64,000 nucleotides of DNA from the NCBI RefSeq assembly GCF_003403095.1, contig NZ_CP031555.1, positions 1,488,001 to 1,552,000 on the forward strand, in the 5' to 3' direction. The translations under genes were made by a program, and so were the position numbers. Source of the DNA: Thalassospira indica (GTDB taxonomy: Bacteria; Pseudomonadota; Alphaproteobacteria; Rhodospirillales; Thalassospiraceae). Of this stretch, positions 1 to 7,648 are shown one piece after another. Numbering within the stretch: the stretch's first letter is position 1; every line of letters begins with the position of its first letter. A model generated the notes under the pieces. The model worked only from the letters and a program-made list of their open reading frames with translations, had not been told where the DNA came from and did no database searches.

Positions 1-474
1 TTCAAGGCGGTCAAGCGTGTCGCTGTCGGCAAAATAGTTGCCGTCGTGATGGGCGACCGGATATTCGACAATCTCGCCCGCGCCATAAAGATTGGTAAAG
101 CGCGTATCGGCGTTTTCGACTTTCAGGTGCGTGTTCTTGCAGATGAATTTCAGGCTGGCATTGCGCATCAGTGCACCGGGCAGAAGGCCTGCCTCGGTCA
201 GGATCTGGAAGCCGTTGCAAACGCCAATGGTGGTTACACCCTGTTTGGCACGTTCGGCAACCGCACGCATGATCGGCGACTTGGCCGCCATGGCGCCACA
301 ACGCAAATAGTCGCCATAGGAAAAGCCACCCGGGACCATGATGATGTCGGTCTTTGGCAGCTCGGTGTCGCCATGCCAGACCAGGGTGGGCTCGGTGCCG
401 GTGGCCTGTTTCAGTGCTGCGATGGCGTCATTCTCCCGGTTGATGCCGGGAAACAGGATGACAGCGGATTTCAT
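1..474 (-). CDS. purQ: Phosphoribosylformylglycinamidine synthase subunit PurQ (partial, runs off the left edge)
   Basis: Glutaminase subunit of FGAM synthase, which supplies ammonia from glutamine to PurL in the fourth step of purine synthesis. The first 158 codons are visible, starting [10 protein letters not shown] at 472-474; the rest lies outside the window (the family is usually about 225-235 residues). Class I glutamine amidotransferase features are clear: the glycine-rich [15 protein letters not shown] segment (residues 46-60) and the nucleophile elbow GVCNGFQ with Cys86. It lies 86 bp downstream of purS on the same strand, the usual purS-purQ order of organisms with a small three-component PurLQS enzyme. 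Confidence 0.95.
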   Translation of the reverse strand, partial: MKSAVILFPGINRENDAIAALKQATGTEPTLVWHGDTELPKTDIIMVPGGFSYGDYLRCGAMAAKSPIMRAVAERAKQGVTTIGVCNGFQILTEAGLLPGALMRNASLKFICKNTHLKVENADTRFTNLYGAGEIVEYPVAHHDGNYFADSDTLDRLE

Positions 475-560
475 GAAATACCGTCTCTTGATTAGTGTCG
501 GTTACTTAATCCCGATAGACAAAGGCCCTGCCGTGACAAGACCCCGCCCGCCACGGGCGA

Positions 561-800
561 TCAGGCCAGCTCGATGCTGTAATCTTCGATCACGGTATTG
601 GCGAGAAGCTTCTCGCACATTTCCTTGACCTCGGCTTCGGCCTTGGCGGCATCGGTGCCATCCAGTTCGAGTTCGATGAATTTGCCCTGACGGACGTCAT
701 TGATGCCATCAAAACCCAGGCCCTGAAGGGCGTGGTGAACGGCTTTGCCCTGCGGGTCGAGAACGCCGTTCTTCAGGGTGACATGAACACGTGCTTTCAC
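561..800 (-). CDS. purS: Phosphoribosylformylglycinamidine synthase subunit PurS
   Basis: Small structural subunit that bridges PurQ and PurL in the FGAM synthase complex. The 79-residue product (KARVHVTLKNGVLDPQGKAV at the N-terminus) matches the whole PurS family in length and sequence. The reading frame is open further upstream, but the GTG at 798-800 is preferred: a good AGGAG ribosome site lies about 7 bases before it, and homology begins there. The gene sits between purC and purQ on the minus strand. A strong hairpin lies upstream, between purC and purS. Confidence 0.93.
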   Translation of the reverse strand: MKARVHVTLKNGVLDPQGKAVHHALQGLGFDGINDVRQGKFIELELDGTDAAKAEAEVKEMCEKLLANTVIEDYSIELA

Positions 801-891
801 GAGAAGCTCCTTTAAGTTCGCATGCGCGGGTCTCGCGCGGGGTTCTGTTTGCAAACAAAACGCTGTCCGACACACATGGCCGACCAGCCAT

Positions 892-918
892 AAGAAAAGG
901 CCGCGCGAGCGCGGCCTT
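892..918 (-). terminator. Hairpin terminator or attenuator between purC and purS
   Basis: A perfect 9-bp stem (897-905 with 910-918) closes a 4-base loop. Read on the minus strand it is followed by TTTTCTT. It sits just after the purC stop and about 90 bp before the purS start, so it would end purC transcripts or limit read-through into purSQ. Confidence 0.75.
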
Positions 919-924
919 GGGGTG

Positions 925-1689
925 TTATTTGGTTTCGTCTTTTTTAAGCTGCTCTATTTCGGCGGACTCAGGGAGGACACCAAGACGGCGTGCGACTTCC
1001 TGATAGGCCTCTTCGACACCGCCGAGATCGCGGCGGAAGCGGTCCTTGTCCATCTTTTCGTTGGTGATCGCATCCCAAAGACGGCAGTTATCCGGGCTGA
1101 ATTCATCGGCCAGGACCAACTGCGGGAAGTCGCCTTCCCATACGCGGCCGAACTCAAGCTTGAAATCAACCAGTTTCAGGCCAATACCGCGCATCAGACC
1201 ACACAGGTAGTCATTGACGCGAAGGGTCATGCCGACAATTTCCTCAAGCTCTTCAGCACCTGCCCAACCCAGAGCAAGGATGTGTTCATCCGACACCAGC
1301 GGATCACCCAGCGCATCGTCCTTGTAATAGAACTCGACGATCGGGCGCGGCAGGCGTTCGCCTTCTTCAAGGCCAAGACGTTTGGCCATCGAACCGGCAA
1401 CGATGTTGCGGACCACGACTTCGATCGGAACAATTTCGCATTTCTTGCAAAGCTGTTCGCGCATGTTCAGGCGGCGAATGAAGTGAGTCGGAATGCCGAT
1501 TTCTGCCAGACGGGTCATGACGAATTCGGTGATCATGTTGTTCAGGACACCCTTGCCGGCAATGGTGCCGCGCTTCTGGGCGTTGAACGCCGTGGCGTCG
1601 TCCTTGAAATACTGAATGATCGTTCCGGGCTCTGTACCTTCGTAAAGAACCTTGGCTTTACCCTCGTAGATGGGCTGCTTTCTGGACAT
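925..1689 (-). CDS. purC: Phosphoribosylaminoimidazole-succinocarboxamide synthase (SAICAR synthetase)
   Basis: Joins aspartate to CAIR with ATP to make SAICAR in purine synthesis. The 254-residue protein is full length for the short bacterial PurC. It opens with the family's YEGKAKVLY nucleotide-binding segment and carries [16 protein letters not shown] (about 91-106) and the substrate-binding [10 protein letters not shown] and [14 protein letters not shown] segments (about 172-210). The gene is first in the local purC-purS-purQ minus-strand group, but a terminator-like hairpin separates it from purS. Confidence 0.97.
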   Translation of the reverse strand: MSRKQPIYEGKAKVLYEGTEPGTIIQYFKDDATAFNAQKRGTIAGKGVLNNMITEFVMTRLAEIGIPTHFIRRLNMREQLCKKCEIVPIEVVVRNIVAGSMAKRLGLEEGERLPRPIVEFYYKDDALGDPLVSDEHILALGWAGAEELEEIVGMTLRVNDYLCGLMRGIGLKLVDFKLEFGRVWEGDFPQLVLADEFSPDNCRLWDAITNEKMDKDRFRRDLGGVEEAYQEVARRLGVLPESAEIEQLKKDETK

Positions 1690-1883
1690 TGGCGGGATCT
1701 TTCACAACTTGGCCTGCTGCTTGTGTGGGCAGGCACCCTGAAATTCGCGCCCTCCGTATAGCAGTGCTTGGCGAGAAACTCAATTGTCGCTTAAGCTCTA
1801 TTTATGCAAACTTGATAATCGAAATTTGCAACCGTCAGCATCTGTATCGCAGAGGGCCGGAATTGCGGCGATAACCTGTTGAA

Positions 1884-1905
1884 CTAAAAAGGCGTTGATC
1901 GCCAT
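1884..1905 (-). terminator. Possible weak terminator downstream of the NRDE gene
   Basis: On the minus strand a short GGCG/CGCC stem with a 5-base loop is followed by TTTTTAG, just beyond the end of the NRDE gene. The stem is only 4-5 bp, so the call is tentative. Confidence 0.4.
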
Positions 1906-1911
1906 CTGGTG

Positions 1912-2691
1912 TTAGACGTCGACCGGATGGAACGGTGTTTTGTCGGGCTGGCCTTCGGCAAACAGCCAGACCGGGCGTCTCGGCAGTTCATGTTCGCTTG
2001 TGGGAATCGCCGGAAGCCCGATCAGCGACGAACAGATGGTCTCAAATCCGATATTGCTGCGCACCAGCATGGCATCGGCACGGATGTCATGATGATCCGG
2101 GTCCGGGGCCTCTGTTCCGGTATCAGCCAAAAGCGCCTGCCAGGCAAACCAGTCGTCGGCTTCGGGGTGCGGAGCCGGGGCACTGACAAAGCGCGGCAGA
2201 TTGCGTTTGGTTCGCGCACTGTTTTGCGTGTCATTAAGGTCATGGGCGGTCAGAATCGAAAGACCTTCGGGGATTTCAGTAATTTCGATCTTGCCCGTAC
2301 CGCGGTTTGCCAGCCAATAGGCATCCCGGTTATCGGCGATCACCATGTTAAACGGGCGATAGGCATCGCCATCCAGTTCGGCAAGGGCTTGTGCGGCGTC
2401 AATCGCGTCGGCATGGTCAAGTGCCTCGAGCGGCAACTCCCCGCGTGATCGTTTGCCATCGGCAGGGCCCAGCGTGCCATAGCGGTTAAGCACAGCGGCA
2501 ACCACCCCGTCCTCATTGACACCAAGCCAAGTTCCCCCGGCGGTCTCGTCCAGACCAGCAATGACATCAGGGCGGTCTTCCCAGTGGCGCGCAGGCGCCT
2601 TCCAGGGACGGTTATTCATTTCATCGCGATTGGCGCCAATGATCACCGGCCAGTCATGGTCGGGGCGGCGTAAAATAATGACTGTACACAT
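1912..2691 (-). CDS. NRDE family protein (TANGO2-like)
   Basis: A 259-residue NRDE (TANGO2) family protein. The start at 2689-2691 gives the family N-terminus MCTVIILRR with Cys2, and the diagnostic GANRDEM motif follows at about residue 20. GGTWLG (about 52-57) and the AVLNRYG region also fit. Animal TANGO2 has been linked to haem handling and lipid metabolism; bacterial members are uncharacterised and resemble N-terminal-nucleophile hydrolases, which would make Cys2 a candidate active residue (inference). It is divergent from the DUF1476 gene and followed by purC with 222 bp between. Confidence 0.85.
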   Translation of the reverse strand: MCTVIILRRPDHDWPVIIGANRDEMNNRPWKAPARHWEDRPDVIAGLDETAGGTWLGVNEDGVVAAVLNRYGTLGPADGKRSRGELPLEALDHADAIDAAQALAELDGDAYRPFNMVIADNRDAYWLANRGTGKIEITEIPEGLSILTAHDLNDTQNSARTKRNLPRFVSAPAPHPEADDWFAWQALLADTGTEAPDPDHHDIRADAMLVRSNIGFETICSSLIGLPAIPTSEHELPRRPVWLFAEGQPDKTPFHPVDV

Positions 2692-2771
2692 GAGCCAGAT
2701 CAAAGCGTGCTGAACCGCACTTTGTCAAATTCAAAAGTATAAGCCAAACAAGTGAAATCGGTGTCGTTTGT

Positions 2772-2793
2772 TGTCATATAAAATGCTATGACA
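2772..2793. promoter_or_regulatory. Perfect inverted repeat upstream of the ATPase zeta-inhibitor gene
   Basis: TGTCATA, 8 bases, then TATGACA, a perfect 7-bp dyad. It lies in the 164-bp divergent region between the NRDE gene and the DUF1476 gene, 63 bp before the latter's start. The geometry fits a dimeric regulator; the regulator is unknown. Confidence 0.45.
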
Positions 2794-2855
2794 GACAATG
2801 GCTTGACCGGTTTGGCTCCGATGACAATATGACCAGCTTACAGGAGGAATCGATA

Positions 2856-3173
2856 ATGAGCAGCTTTAATGATCGTGAACGCGGGTTTGAAGCAAAGTAC
2901 AGCTTTGATCTTGAACAGGATTTTCGTGTCGAAACCCATCTTTATAAAATGCTGATCCAGTGGGCTGGCGAACAGATGGGCATGTCCCCCGAAGAATGTC
3001 AGGATTACACGCGCAAGATCATTGGCGAGGTTGTTGCCAACCCGCGTGAAAACGGTGTTGTTGCCCTGTTGCTGGCCGATTTTGGACGCAAAAATATCGA
3101 CGTCACAGCCTCTGCCTTGAATGTAAAGCTCGAAGAACTACGTCCGGTTGCGCGTGCAGAGGTACTGTCGTGA
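2856..3173 (+). CDS. DUF1476 protein, F1-ATPase zeta-type inhibitor
   Basis: A 105-residue protein matching DUF1476 along its length (FNDRERGFEAKYSFD at the N-terminus). In Paracoccus this family is the zeta subunit, an alphaproteobacterial inhibitor that blocks reverse (ATP-hydrolysing) rotation of F1Fo-ATPase; that role is transferred here by homology. The start is set by a very good AGGAGG ribosome site 8 bases upstream; an upstream in-frame ATG at 2829 would add nine unconserved residues. It stands alone, with a perfect inverted repeat in its promoter region. Confidence 0.9.
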   Translation: MSSFNDRERGFEAKYSFDLEQDFRVETHLYKMLIQWAGEQMGMSPEECQDYTRKIIGEVVANPRENGVVALLLADFGRKNIDVTASALNVKLEELRPVARAEVLS

Positions 3174-3338
3174 TTGCGCGCTAGTGCATCTGCTTGGAAA
3201 ACTTCTCGTTTGCTAATATGTGCAGCCTTACGTATCCTGAGCTCCCCAGACCGAAAAATTGAGTAGGTGCAACCTTTTGGTGTGGTATCCTTCGCAGGTA
3301 GGTGAAGGAGCCGATTAGGTAGATGAAAGGCGACAGCA

Positions 3339-4016
3339 TTGCGTATCCTTTTGGCGGACGATCACGATCTTGTTCGTGAGGCAATCTCGCTACTGTTCCA
3401 ACAGTATTTCGATGACTGTGAAGTGGCCGAAGCAGGGGCATTGGACCCCGCACTCGAGCTGATAGCAGCCAATAATACATTCGATCTGGTGCTGCTTGAT
3501 CTGCGCATGCCGGGGATGAATGGACTTGAAGGTTTGAAGCGCACCTTGGAGAAGGTGGCAGATTCGACCTTTGTGGTTCTGCTTTCTGGCGCATATCGAA
3601 GTGAAGATGTCCGCAAGGCGCTTGAGGCCGGTGCGCATGGCTTTATTCCCAAGACACTGCGTGGGCAGGCCTTGGCAAATGCTGTGCAGCTGGTTCTGGC
3701 TGGTGACAAATACCTGCCGTCGTCGATTCTGAACGACATGAATGACAACATGTCAGGCGGGGGTGATGGCGAAGGTCGCCTTGCCGGCGGTTTTGGTAGT
3801 GAGGGTGATTTTGGACGTCTGACACCGCGTGAACGTGAAGTTCTCGCACTGCTGTCAGAAGGACGTCCGAACAAGGACATTGCCCGTCACCTTGATCTGC
3901 GCGAAATCACGGTGAAGTACCATCTGAAAAACATCTATCGCAAACTGAACGTCTCGAACCGTGCGCAGGCCGTGAAAATGGCTCTTGAAGATATGGCGCG
4001 GTCCGGAACTTTGTAG
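3339..4016 (+). CDS. NarL/FixJ-type response regulator with LuxR DNA-binding domain
   Basis: A 225-residue two-domain regulator. The receiver domain (about 1-120) has the acidic pair D7/D8, phospho-acceptor D54 in LVLLDLRMPG, and the switch residues S83 and K105. A glycine-rich linker (about 138-158) leads to a LuxR-type helix-turn-helix (LTPREREVLALL, then ITVKYHLKNIYRKL, about 161-215). The only start matching the receiver N-terminus (MRILLADDHD) is the TTG at 3339, with AAAGG about 8 bases upstream. No histidine kinase is nearby, so its partner must be encoded elsewhere. A strong terminator follows. Confidence 0.92.
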   Translation: MRILLADDHDLVREAISLLFQQYFDDCEVAEAGALDPALELIAANNTFDLVLLDLRMPGMNGLEGLKRTLEKVADSTFVVLLSGAYRSEDVRKALEAGAHGFIPKTLRGQALANAVQLVLAGDKYLPSSILNDMNDNMSGGGDGEGRLAGGFGSEGDFGRLTPREREVLALLSEGRPNKDIARHLDLREITVKYHLKNIYRKLNVSNRAQAVKMALEDMARSGTL

Positions 4017-4056
4017 TAAGTTCGACAAAGGCAGCTCAGTTTGGTGCTCAAATCCC

Positions 4057-4084
4057 GGCTCGTGATTTCACGGGCCGTTTTTTG
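4057..4084 (+). terminator. Terminator after the response regulator gene
   Basis: A 9-bp stem with one wobble pair (4057-4065 with 4068-4076) followed by GTTTTTTG. It lies 40 bp after the regulator's stop. Confidence 0.75.
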
Positions 4085-4105
4085 TTGTCTGAACCGGCTT
4101 TTCTC

Positions 4106-4130
4106 CCTCGTCATTGAAAACGAAACGAGG
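4106..4130 (+). promoter_or_regulatory. Hairpin that may hide the ribosome site of the amidotransferase gene
   Basis: CCTCGT (4106-4111) pairs with ACGAGG (4125-4130). The right arm contains the GAGG Shine-Dalgarno core for the ATG at 4139. A 6-bp stem with a 13-base loop is weak, so the effect on translation is speculative. Confidence 0.35.
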
Positions 4131-4138
4131 AAATAGTT

Positions 4139-4834
4139 ATGACCGTCACCATCGCACTTGTCGGCGATTACAACCCGAACGTCACCGCCCATCAGGCCAT
4201 CCCAAAGGCCCTGGACTTGGCCGTCAAAAATCTTGGACTCACCGTCACATTTGACTGGGTCGCGACATCCGACATTGATTGCCCAGATGCCAAAATCCTT
4301 GATGGCTATAACGGGATCTGGTGCGTGCCTGCCAGCCCGTATCAAAGCTTTGACGGTGCGCTTTCCGCCATTCGGCGTGCGCGTGAAAGCCGGATTGCTT
4401 TTCTGGGAACCTGTGGCGGGTATCAGCACGCGATCTTGGAATATGCCCGTAATGTTCTTGGGCTTGCCGATGCGGCAAATGCGGAAATCGACCCGAATGC
4501 TTCATTGCCCCTGATCGCGCCGCTTAGCTGTGCATTGATTGATCAGGATGGTGGGATCGACCTTGCGGAAAACAGTGTAATCCGCAAGGTTTGTGGTGCC
4601 GCGCATTTGACGGAAACTTATCGCTGCTCATTCGGGTTTAACCCGGAATATGCACATGTGCTTGATGGCCGGGATCTTCGGATTGTGGCCTGGGATCGGG
4701 ATCGTGATCCGCGTGCGATTGAGCTTCGCGGTCATCCGTTCTTTATTGGGACCGCGTTTCAGCCCGAACGTGCTGCACTGCGTGGCGAAGACCATCCGTT
4801 GATCAACGCATTCGTACGTGCTGCTGCGGGCTAA
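4139..4834 (+). CDS. CTP synthase C-terminal-domain-like glutamine amidotransferase, stand-alone
   Basis: A 231-residue protein resembling only the glutaminase half of CTP synthase. The N-terminus VTIALVGDYN matches the start of that domain and FLGTCGGYQH carries the candidate nucleophile Cys92. The synthase domain (ATP/UTP binding) is absent. The normal catalytic His of the C-terminal H-P-E motif is Gln here (AFQPE, Q208-P209-E210), so ordinary glutaminase activity is doubtful. A family called CTP synthase C-terminal region-related (seleno)protein is known, and this appears to be its cysteine form (recalled, not searched). It has its own good ribosome site (GAGGAAATAGTT) and stands between two hairpins, so it is probably a single-gene unit. 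Confidence 0.8.
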   Translation: MTVTIALVGDYNPNVTAHQAIPKALDLAVKNLGLTVTFDWVATSDIDCPDAKILDGYNGIWCVPASPYQSFDGALSAIRRARESRIAFLGTCGGYQHAILEYARNVLGLADAANAEIDPNASLPLIAPLSCALIDQDGGIDLAENSVIRKVCGAAHLTETYRCSFGFNPEYAHVLDGRDLRIVAWDRDRDPRAIELRGHPFFIGTAFQPERAALRGEDHPLINAFVRAAAG

Positions 4835-4849
4835 CAAGCTTTCTGAAGA

Positions 4850-4877
4850 TCCCCTGCACACCTGATGTGTGCGGGGG
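4850..4877. terminator. Hairpin between convergent genes
   Basis: CCCCTGCACAC pairs imperfectly with GTGTGCGGGG around a short loop. It lies between the ends of the amidotransferase gene and the convergent EamA gene and may serve both. Neither side has a strong T-run. Confidence 0.5.
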
Positions 4878-4886
4878 ACTGATTTA

Positions 4887-5810
4887 TCAGCTTTGCTGTG
4901 ATGGCAAATTTGCCAGGCGGCGTTGCATCGGTGGGGTACGCCCCGATTGCATCATGACAACCCCTGTCAGGATTGCCACCAGTGCAGTCAGATCAAGCAG
5001 TTGAACGCTTTCTCCCAAAATCAGCGAGCCGGTCAGAACGGCGATAATCGGTGGGATATAGGTCACGCTTGCCGCTTTGACCGCACCAAGATTTTCGACA
5101 ACGAAGTAATAGCACAAATACGCAAAGCCGGTGCCAAGCAGGCCAAGCCCAAAGAACAGGCCAAGGGCGATCCAGCCATTGTCAAAGATCGCGCTGGCGC
5201 CGTCAAAGTCGGTGGTAACAAGCAATGTCAGTGCGGCAATACCCAATTGATAGGTGCAAAGTGCAAGAGGCGAAATGCCAAGCGGGCTCAGGAATCGGCG
5301 GGCATAGACAAAGGACAGGCCAACGCATAGGGACCCCAGTCCGATATAGCCAACCCCGGCGAGATCGCTTGCCGAAACACTTGCGTCCCACGGGCGCGCA
5401 ATCATCGCGACCCCGATAAAGCCAACACCCAATCCAAGAAGCGAGCGACGATTAACAGGCTCATCGCGCAAAAAGGCCGCAGCGGTGATAAACGAAATCA
5501 TCGGAATGGCGCCGCTTAGCATCCCGGCAAGGCTGGATGGCAAAAGCTGAATGCCCTTGGCAAAGCTGAAATAGTAAAGACTGCCCGCCAGAACCGACAT
5601 CACGATAAAATGGTGGGTAAAGCGCAAATGCCGCCATTTAAGTTTTCGCCCGATCAGGGCTGCGGCAAAAACCGGCAGGAACCCCATAAACACGCGAACG
5701 GCGGCAATTTGTGTCGGGGTGATCAGGGTGCTGGCGCTTTTGTTAAACAGAAACGTCATGCCCCAGGCAAGGGCCAGAAATCCGAACACGATATAGGCTT
5801 TGTTTTTCAT
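4887..5810 (-). CDS. EamA/DMT family inner-membrane transporter
   Basis: A drug/metabolite superfamily transporter of 307 residues with about ten hydrophobic helices arranged as two EamA repeats (first repeat begins VFGFLALAWGMTFLFNKSA; second begins about residue 155 at VGYIGLGSLCVGLSF). Such proteins usually export amino acids or small metabolites; the substrate cannot be read from sequence. I chose the ATG at 5808-5810 (MKNKAYIVFGF), directly before the first helix; ATGs at 5837 and 5876 are in frame, but none has a clear ribosome site. It is transcribed away from the LysR gene at 5910, which is likely its regulator. Confidence 0.85.
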   Translation of the reverse strand: MKNKAYIVFGFLALAWGMTFLFNKSASTLITPTQIAAVRVFMGFLPVFAAALIGRKLKWRHLRFTHHFIVMSVLAGSLYYFSFAKGIQLLPSSLAGMLSGAIPMISFITAAAFLRDEPVNRRSLLGLGVGFIGVAMIARPWDASVSASDLAGVGYIGLGSLCVGLSFVYARRFLSPLGISPLALCTYQLGIAALTLLVTTDFDGASAIFDNGWIALGLFFGLGLLGTGFAYLCYYFVVENLGAVKAASVTYIPPIIAVLTGSLILGESVQLLDLTALVAILTGVVMMQSGRTPPMQRRLANLPSQQS

Positions 5811-5909
5811 AATGGCGGACCAGTTTGGAAAAATCATGGCCCATTGTCTTAATTCCCGGTATTTTTCACAAATCATACTATCTGGATCATGAAATAGAAA
5901 AACTGCGTT

Positions 5910-6845
5910 ATGGGATCATATCCACCGCTTAAATCACTGCCAGCGTTCGAGGCATCCATGCGCCTGAAAAGCTTTGCGCTGGCGGCGGATGAATTGAATG
6001 TCACGCCCGGTGCGGTGGGGCAGCAAATTCGCAAGCTTGAAGACTGGCTTGGGGTGGAGTTGTTTACGCGCACAGTCCGGCAGATCACGCCAACGGCGGA
6101 TGGTCTGGCTTATGCTGCGCGCATTGCCCCGGCCTTGCAGCAGATCCGCGATGCCAGCCATCAATTACGCGATCAGTCAAATCATGCGGTGCGGTTCGTG
6201 ATGCCGCCAAGCTTCGCGGCAAAATGGTTTTCCAAGCGGATGTCGCGGTTTTTGATCGCCCATCCTGAAATGTCGCTTCATGTCGGATCATCGTCGGTCC
6301 TTTTGGATTTTGATCACGATCCGGTCGATCTGGCCGTGCGCTATTTCGATGGCGTCGATGAAAGCCTTGAAACCATATTGCTGTATCAGGGGCAGGCGGC
6401 GGCCTTTTGCGCGCCGTCCTACCGCGACAGGTTGGGACTGGATCGCCCCGATGACCTTGCGCGGGCGACGGTGTTGAATGATATCCTGCATCCGTGGTGG
6501 GAAGAATGGCTGGGCCGGTTTTCAACCCTGACGGCGCCTGATATTCGCGCCATAAAACGCGTGGAAATCGATCAGACATCCATGGCGATTGAGGCGGCCA
6601 TTCATGGGCAGGGTGTCGTTCTTGCAAACCCGCTTCTGGCCGAGGAAGACATTTCCGAAGGCAAACTGATCCACCTGTTTCCGGATCAGGTCGTCAAAGT
6701 GCCGTCAGGCTATTATCTGGTTTGGCCGAAGAACTGTGATCTGCGTGCACCGGTCAAGGAATTCCGCGACTGGCTGCTAGCAGAGGCCAGCGACCTTGGC
6801 ATCAAACAACAAACCCCGGCCGAAAGGTTTCGACCGGGGTTGTAA
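5910..6845 (+). CDS. LysR family regulator, GcvA-like
   Basis: A 311-residue LysR-type regulator. The winged helix is at residues 8-67 (LPAFEASMRLKSFALAADEL, then VTPGAVGQQIRKLE) and the effector domain at about 90-295. The N-terminus PPLKSLPAFEA resembles the GcvA subgroup. It is divergent from the EamA transporter gene with a short shared promoter region, the classic layout for a regulator of its neighbour (inference). The last codons of the gene form part of a strong hairpin that probably ends the convergent PEBP gene. Confidence 0.9.
   Translation: MGSYPPLKSLPAFEASMRLKSFALAADELNVTPGAVGQQIRKLEDWLGVELFTRTVRQITPTADGLAYAARIAPALQQIRDASHQLRDQSNHAVRFVMPPSFAAKWFSKRMSRFLIAHPEMSLHVGSSSVLLDFDHDPVDLAVRYFDGVDESLETILLYQGQAAAFCAPSYRDRLGLDRPDDLARATVLNDILHPWWEEWLGRFSTLTAPDIRAIKRVEIDQTSMAIEAAIHGQGVVLANPLLAEEDISEGKLIHLFPDQVVKVPSGYYLVWPKNCDLRAPVKEFRDWLLAEASDLGIKQQTPAERFRPGL
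6812..6841. terminator. Bidirectional terminator embedded in the end of the LysR gene
   Basis: A long stem (6812-6825 with 6828-6841, one mismatch) overlaps the last codons of the LysR gene. On the minus strand it is followed by TTTGTTGTTTG, so it fits best as the terminator of the convergent PEBP-family gene ending at 6863. Confidence 0.7.
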
Positions 6846-6862
6846 AAGCGGTACGGCGCGGA

Positions 6863-7483
6863 TTACAGATCGCGGTTCATGGTGTAGGTGCCCATGTAGC
6901 TTGACTTGCCAAGGACATGGCCCTCAATGGCGGCAAGGGCATCCGGGCCGGTAAACGGCTCTGGCAGGTCGATCTTGTCGGTATCAAGCGCATAGACCGT
7001 GAAATGATAGTGGTGAATGATCGAATCATTCCATGGCGGGCAGGGACCGTCATAGTCGCCGTAATCACCGCCCATATCAGTATCGCCGGCAAACCAGTCG
7101 GTATAGTTGTTCAGCCCTGCCGTACCATATGGCTTGGCGCCGGGCATCTTGCCCTTTGGCGTCACACCATTGGACGCGACACCTTCTTCAAGCTTTGTAA
7201 TGCTGGCCGGGATATTGACCAGAACCCAGTGGTAGAAATCAACACGCGGCAGGCTTGCCGGGACTTCCTTGCCTTCGATATTGACGTCCTCACCCGATGA
7301 CGGGACATCCGGGTCATGACAGATCAGTGCGAAGGATTTGGTGCCTTCGGGAATGTCGCTCCAGGAAATGGCGGGACTGATATTGTCCGATGTTTCAAAC
7401 CTGCCCTCTGCCGGAATTTTACCGAACGCGAACTTGGCCGGGATCGGCGCGCCGTCTTCCCATCCTTTGATGCTCAGTTTCAT
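6863..7483 (-). CDS. YbhB/YbcL family PEBP-like protein
   Basis: A 206-residue phosphatidylethanolamine-binding (Raf kinase inhibitor-like) family protein. Family landmarks are NISPAISWSDIP (about 34-45), ALICHDPDVPS (about 52-62), the DFYHWVLVNIP segment (about 82-92) and the GPCPPW loop (about 146-151) that forms the ligand pocket. Bacterial members are cytosolic or periplasmic proteins without an agreed role; no signal peptide is seen here. The start has a good AGGAAAGG ribosome site. It is a single-gene unit, ending at the hairpin inside the LysR gene. Confidence 0.9.
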   Translation of the reverse strand: MKLSIKGWEDGAPIPAKFAFGKIPAEGRFETSDNISPAISWSDIPEGTKSFALICHDPDVPSSGEDVNIEGKEVPASLPRVDFYHWVLVNIPASITKLEEGVASNGVTPKGKMPGAKPYGTAGLNNYTDWFAGDTDMGGDYGDYDGPCPPWNDSIIHHYHFTVYALDTDKIDLPEPFTGPDALAAIEGHVLGKSSYMGTYTMNRDL

Positions 7484-7583
7484 TGCTATGCCTTTCCTGT
7501 AATTGACATTTTTTGATGTGTTGGCTGTGTTCGATATAGCTCAGCATCAATGATGCGCAATGCCAAAGGCCGGTCTAAGCGCA

Positions 7584-7592
7584 CCCCCCCCC
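7584..7592. repeat. C9 homopolymer tract
   Basis: Nine consecutive C bases in the non-coding gap between the purB terminator and the PEBP gene. Such a tract is prone to slippage and to sequencing error. No promoter function can be assigned. Confidence 0.6.
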
Positions 7593-7596
7593 AACG

Positions 7597-7626
7597 AAAA
7601 AGCCCCGGCCAGACGACCGGGGCTTT
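7597..7626 (-). terminator. Terminator of purB
   Basis: A 10-bp stem (7599-7608 with 7617-7626). On the minus strand it is followed by TTTTTCG, 22 bp past the purB stop. Confidence 0.85.
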
Positions 7627-7648
7627 GAAGCAGGCTTTGGTGTTTTGC

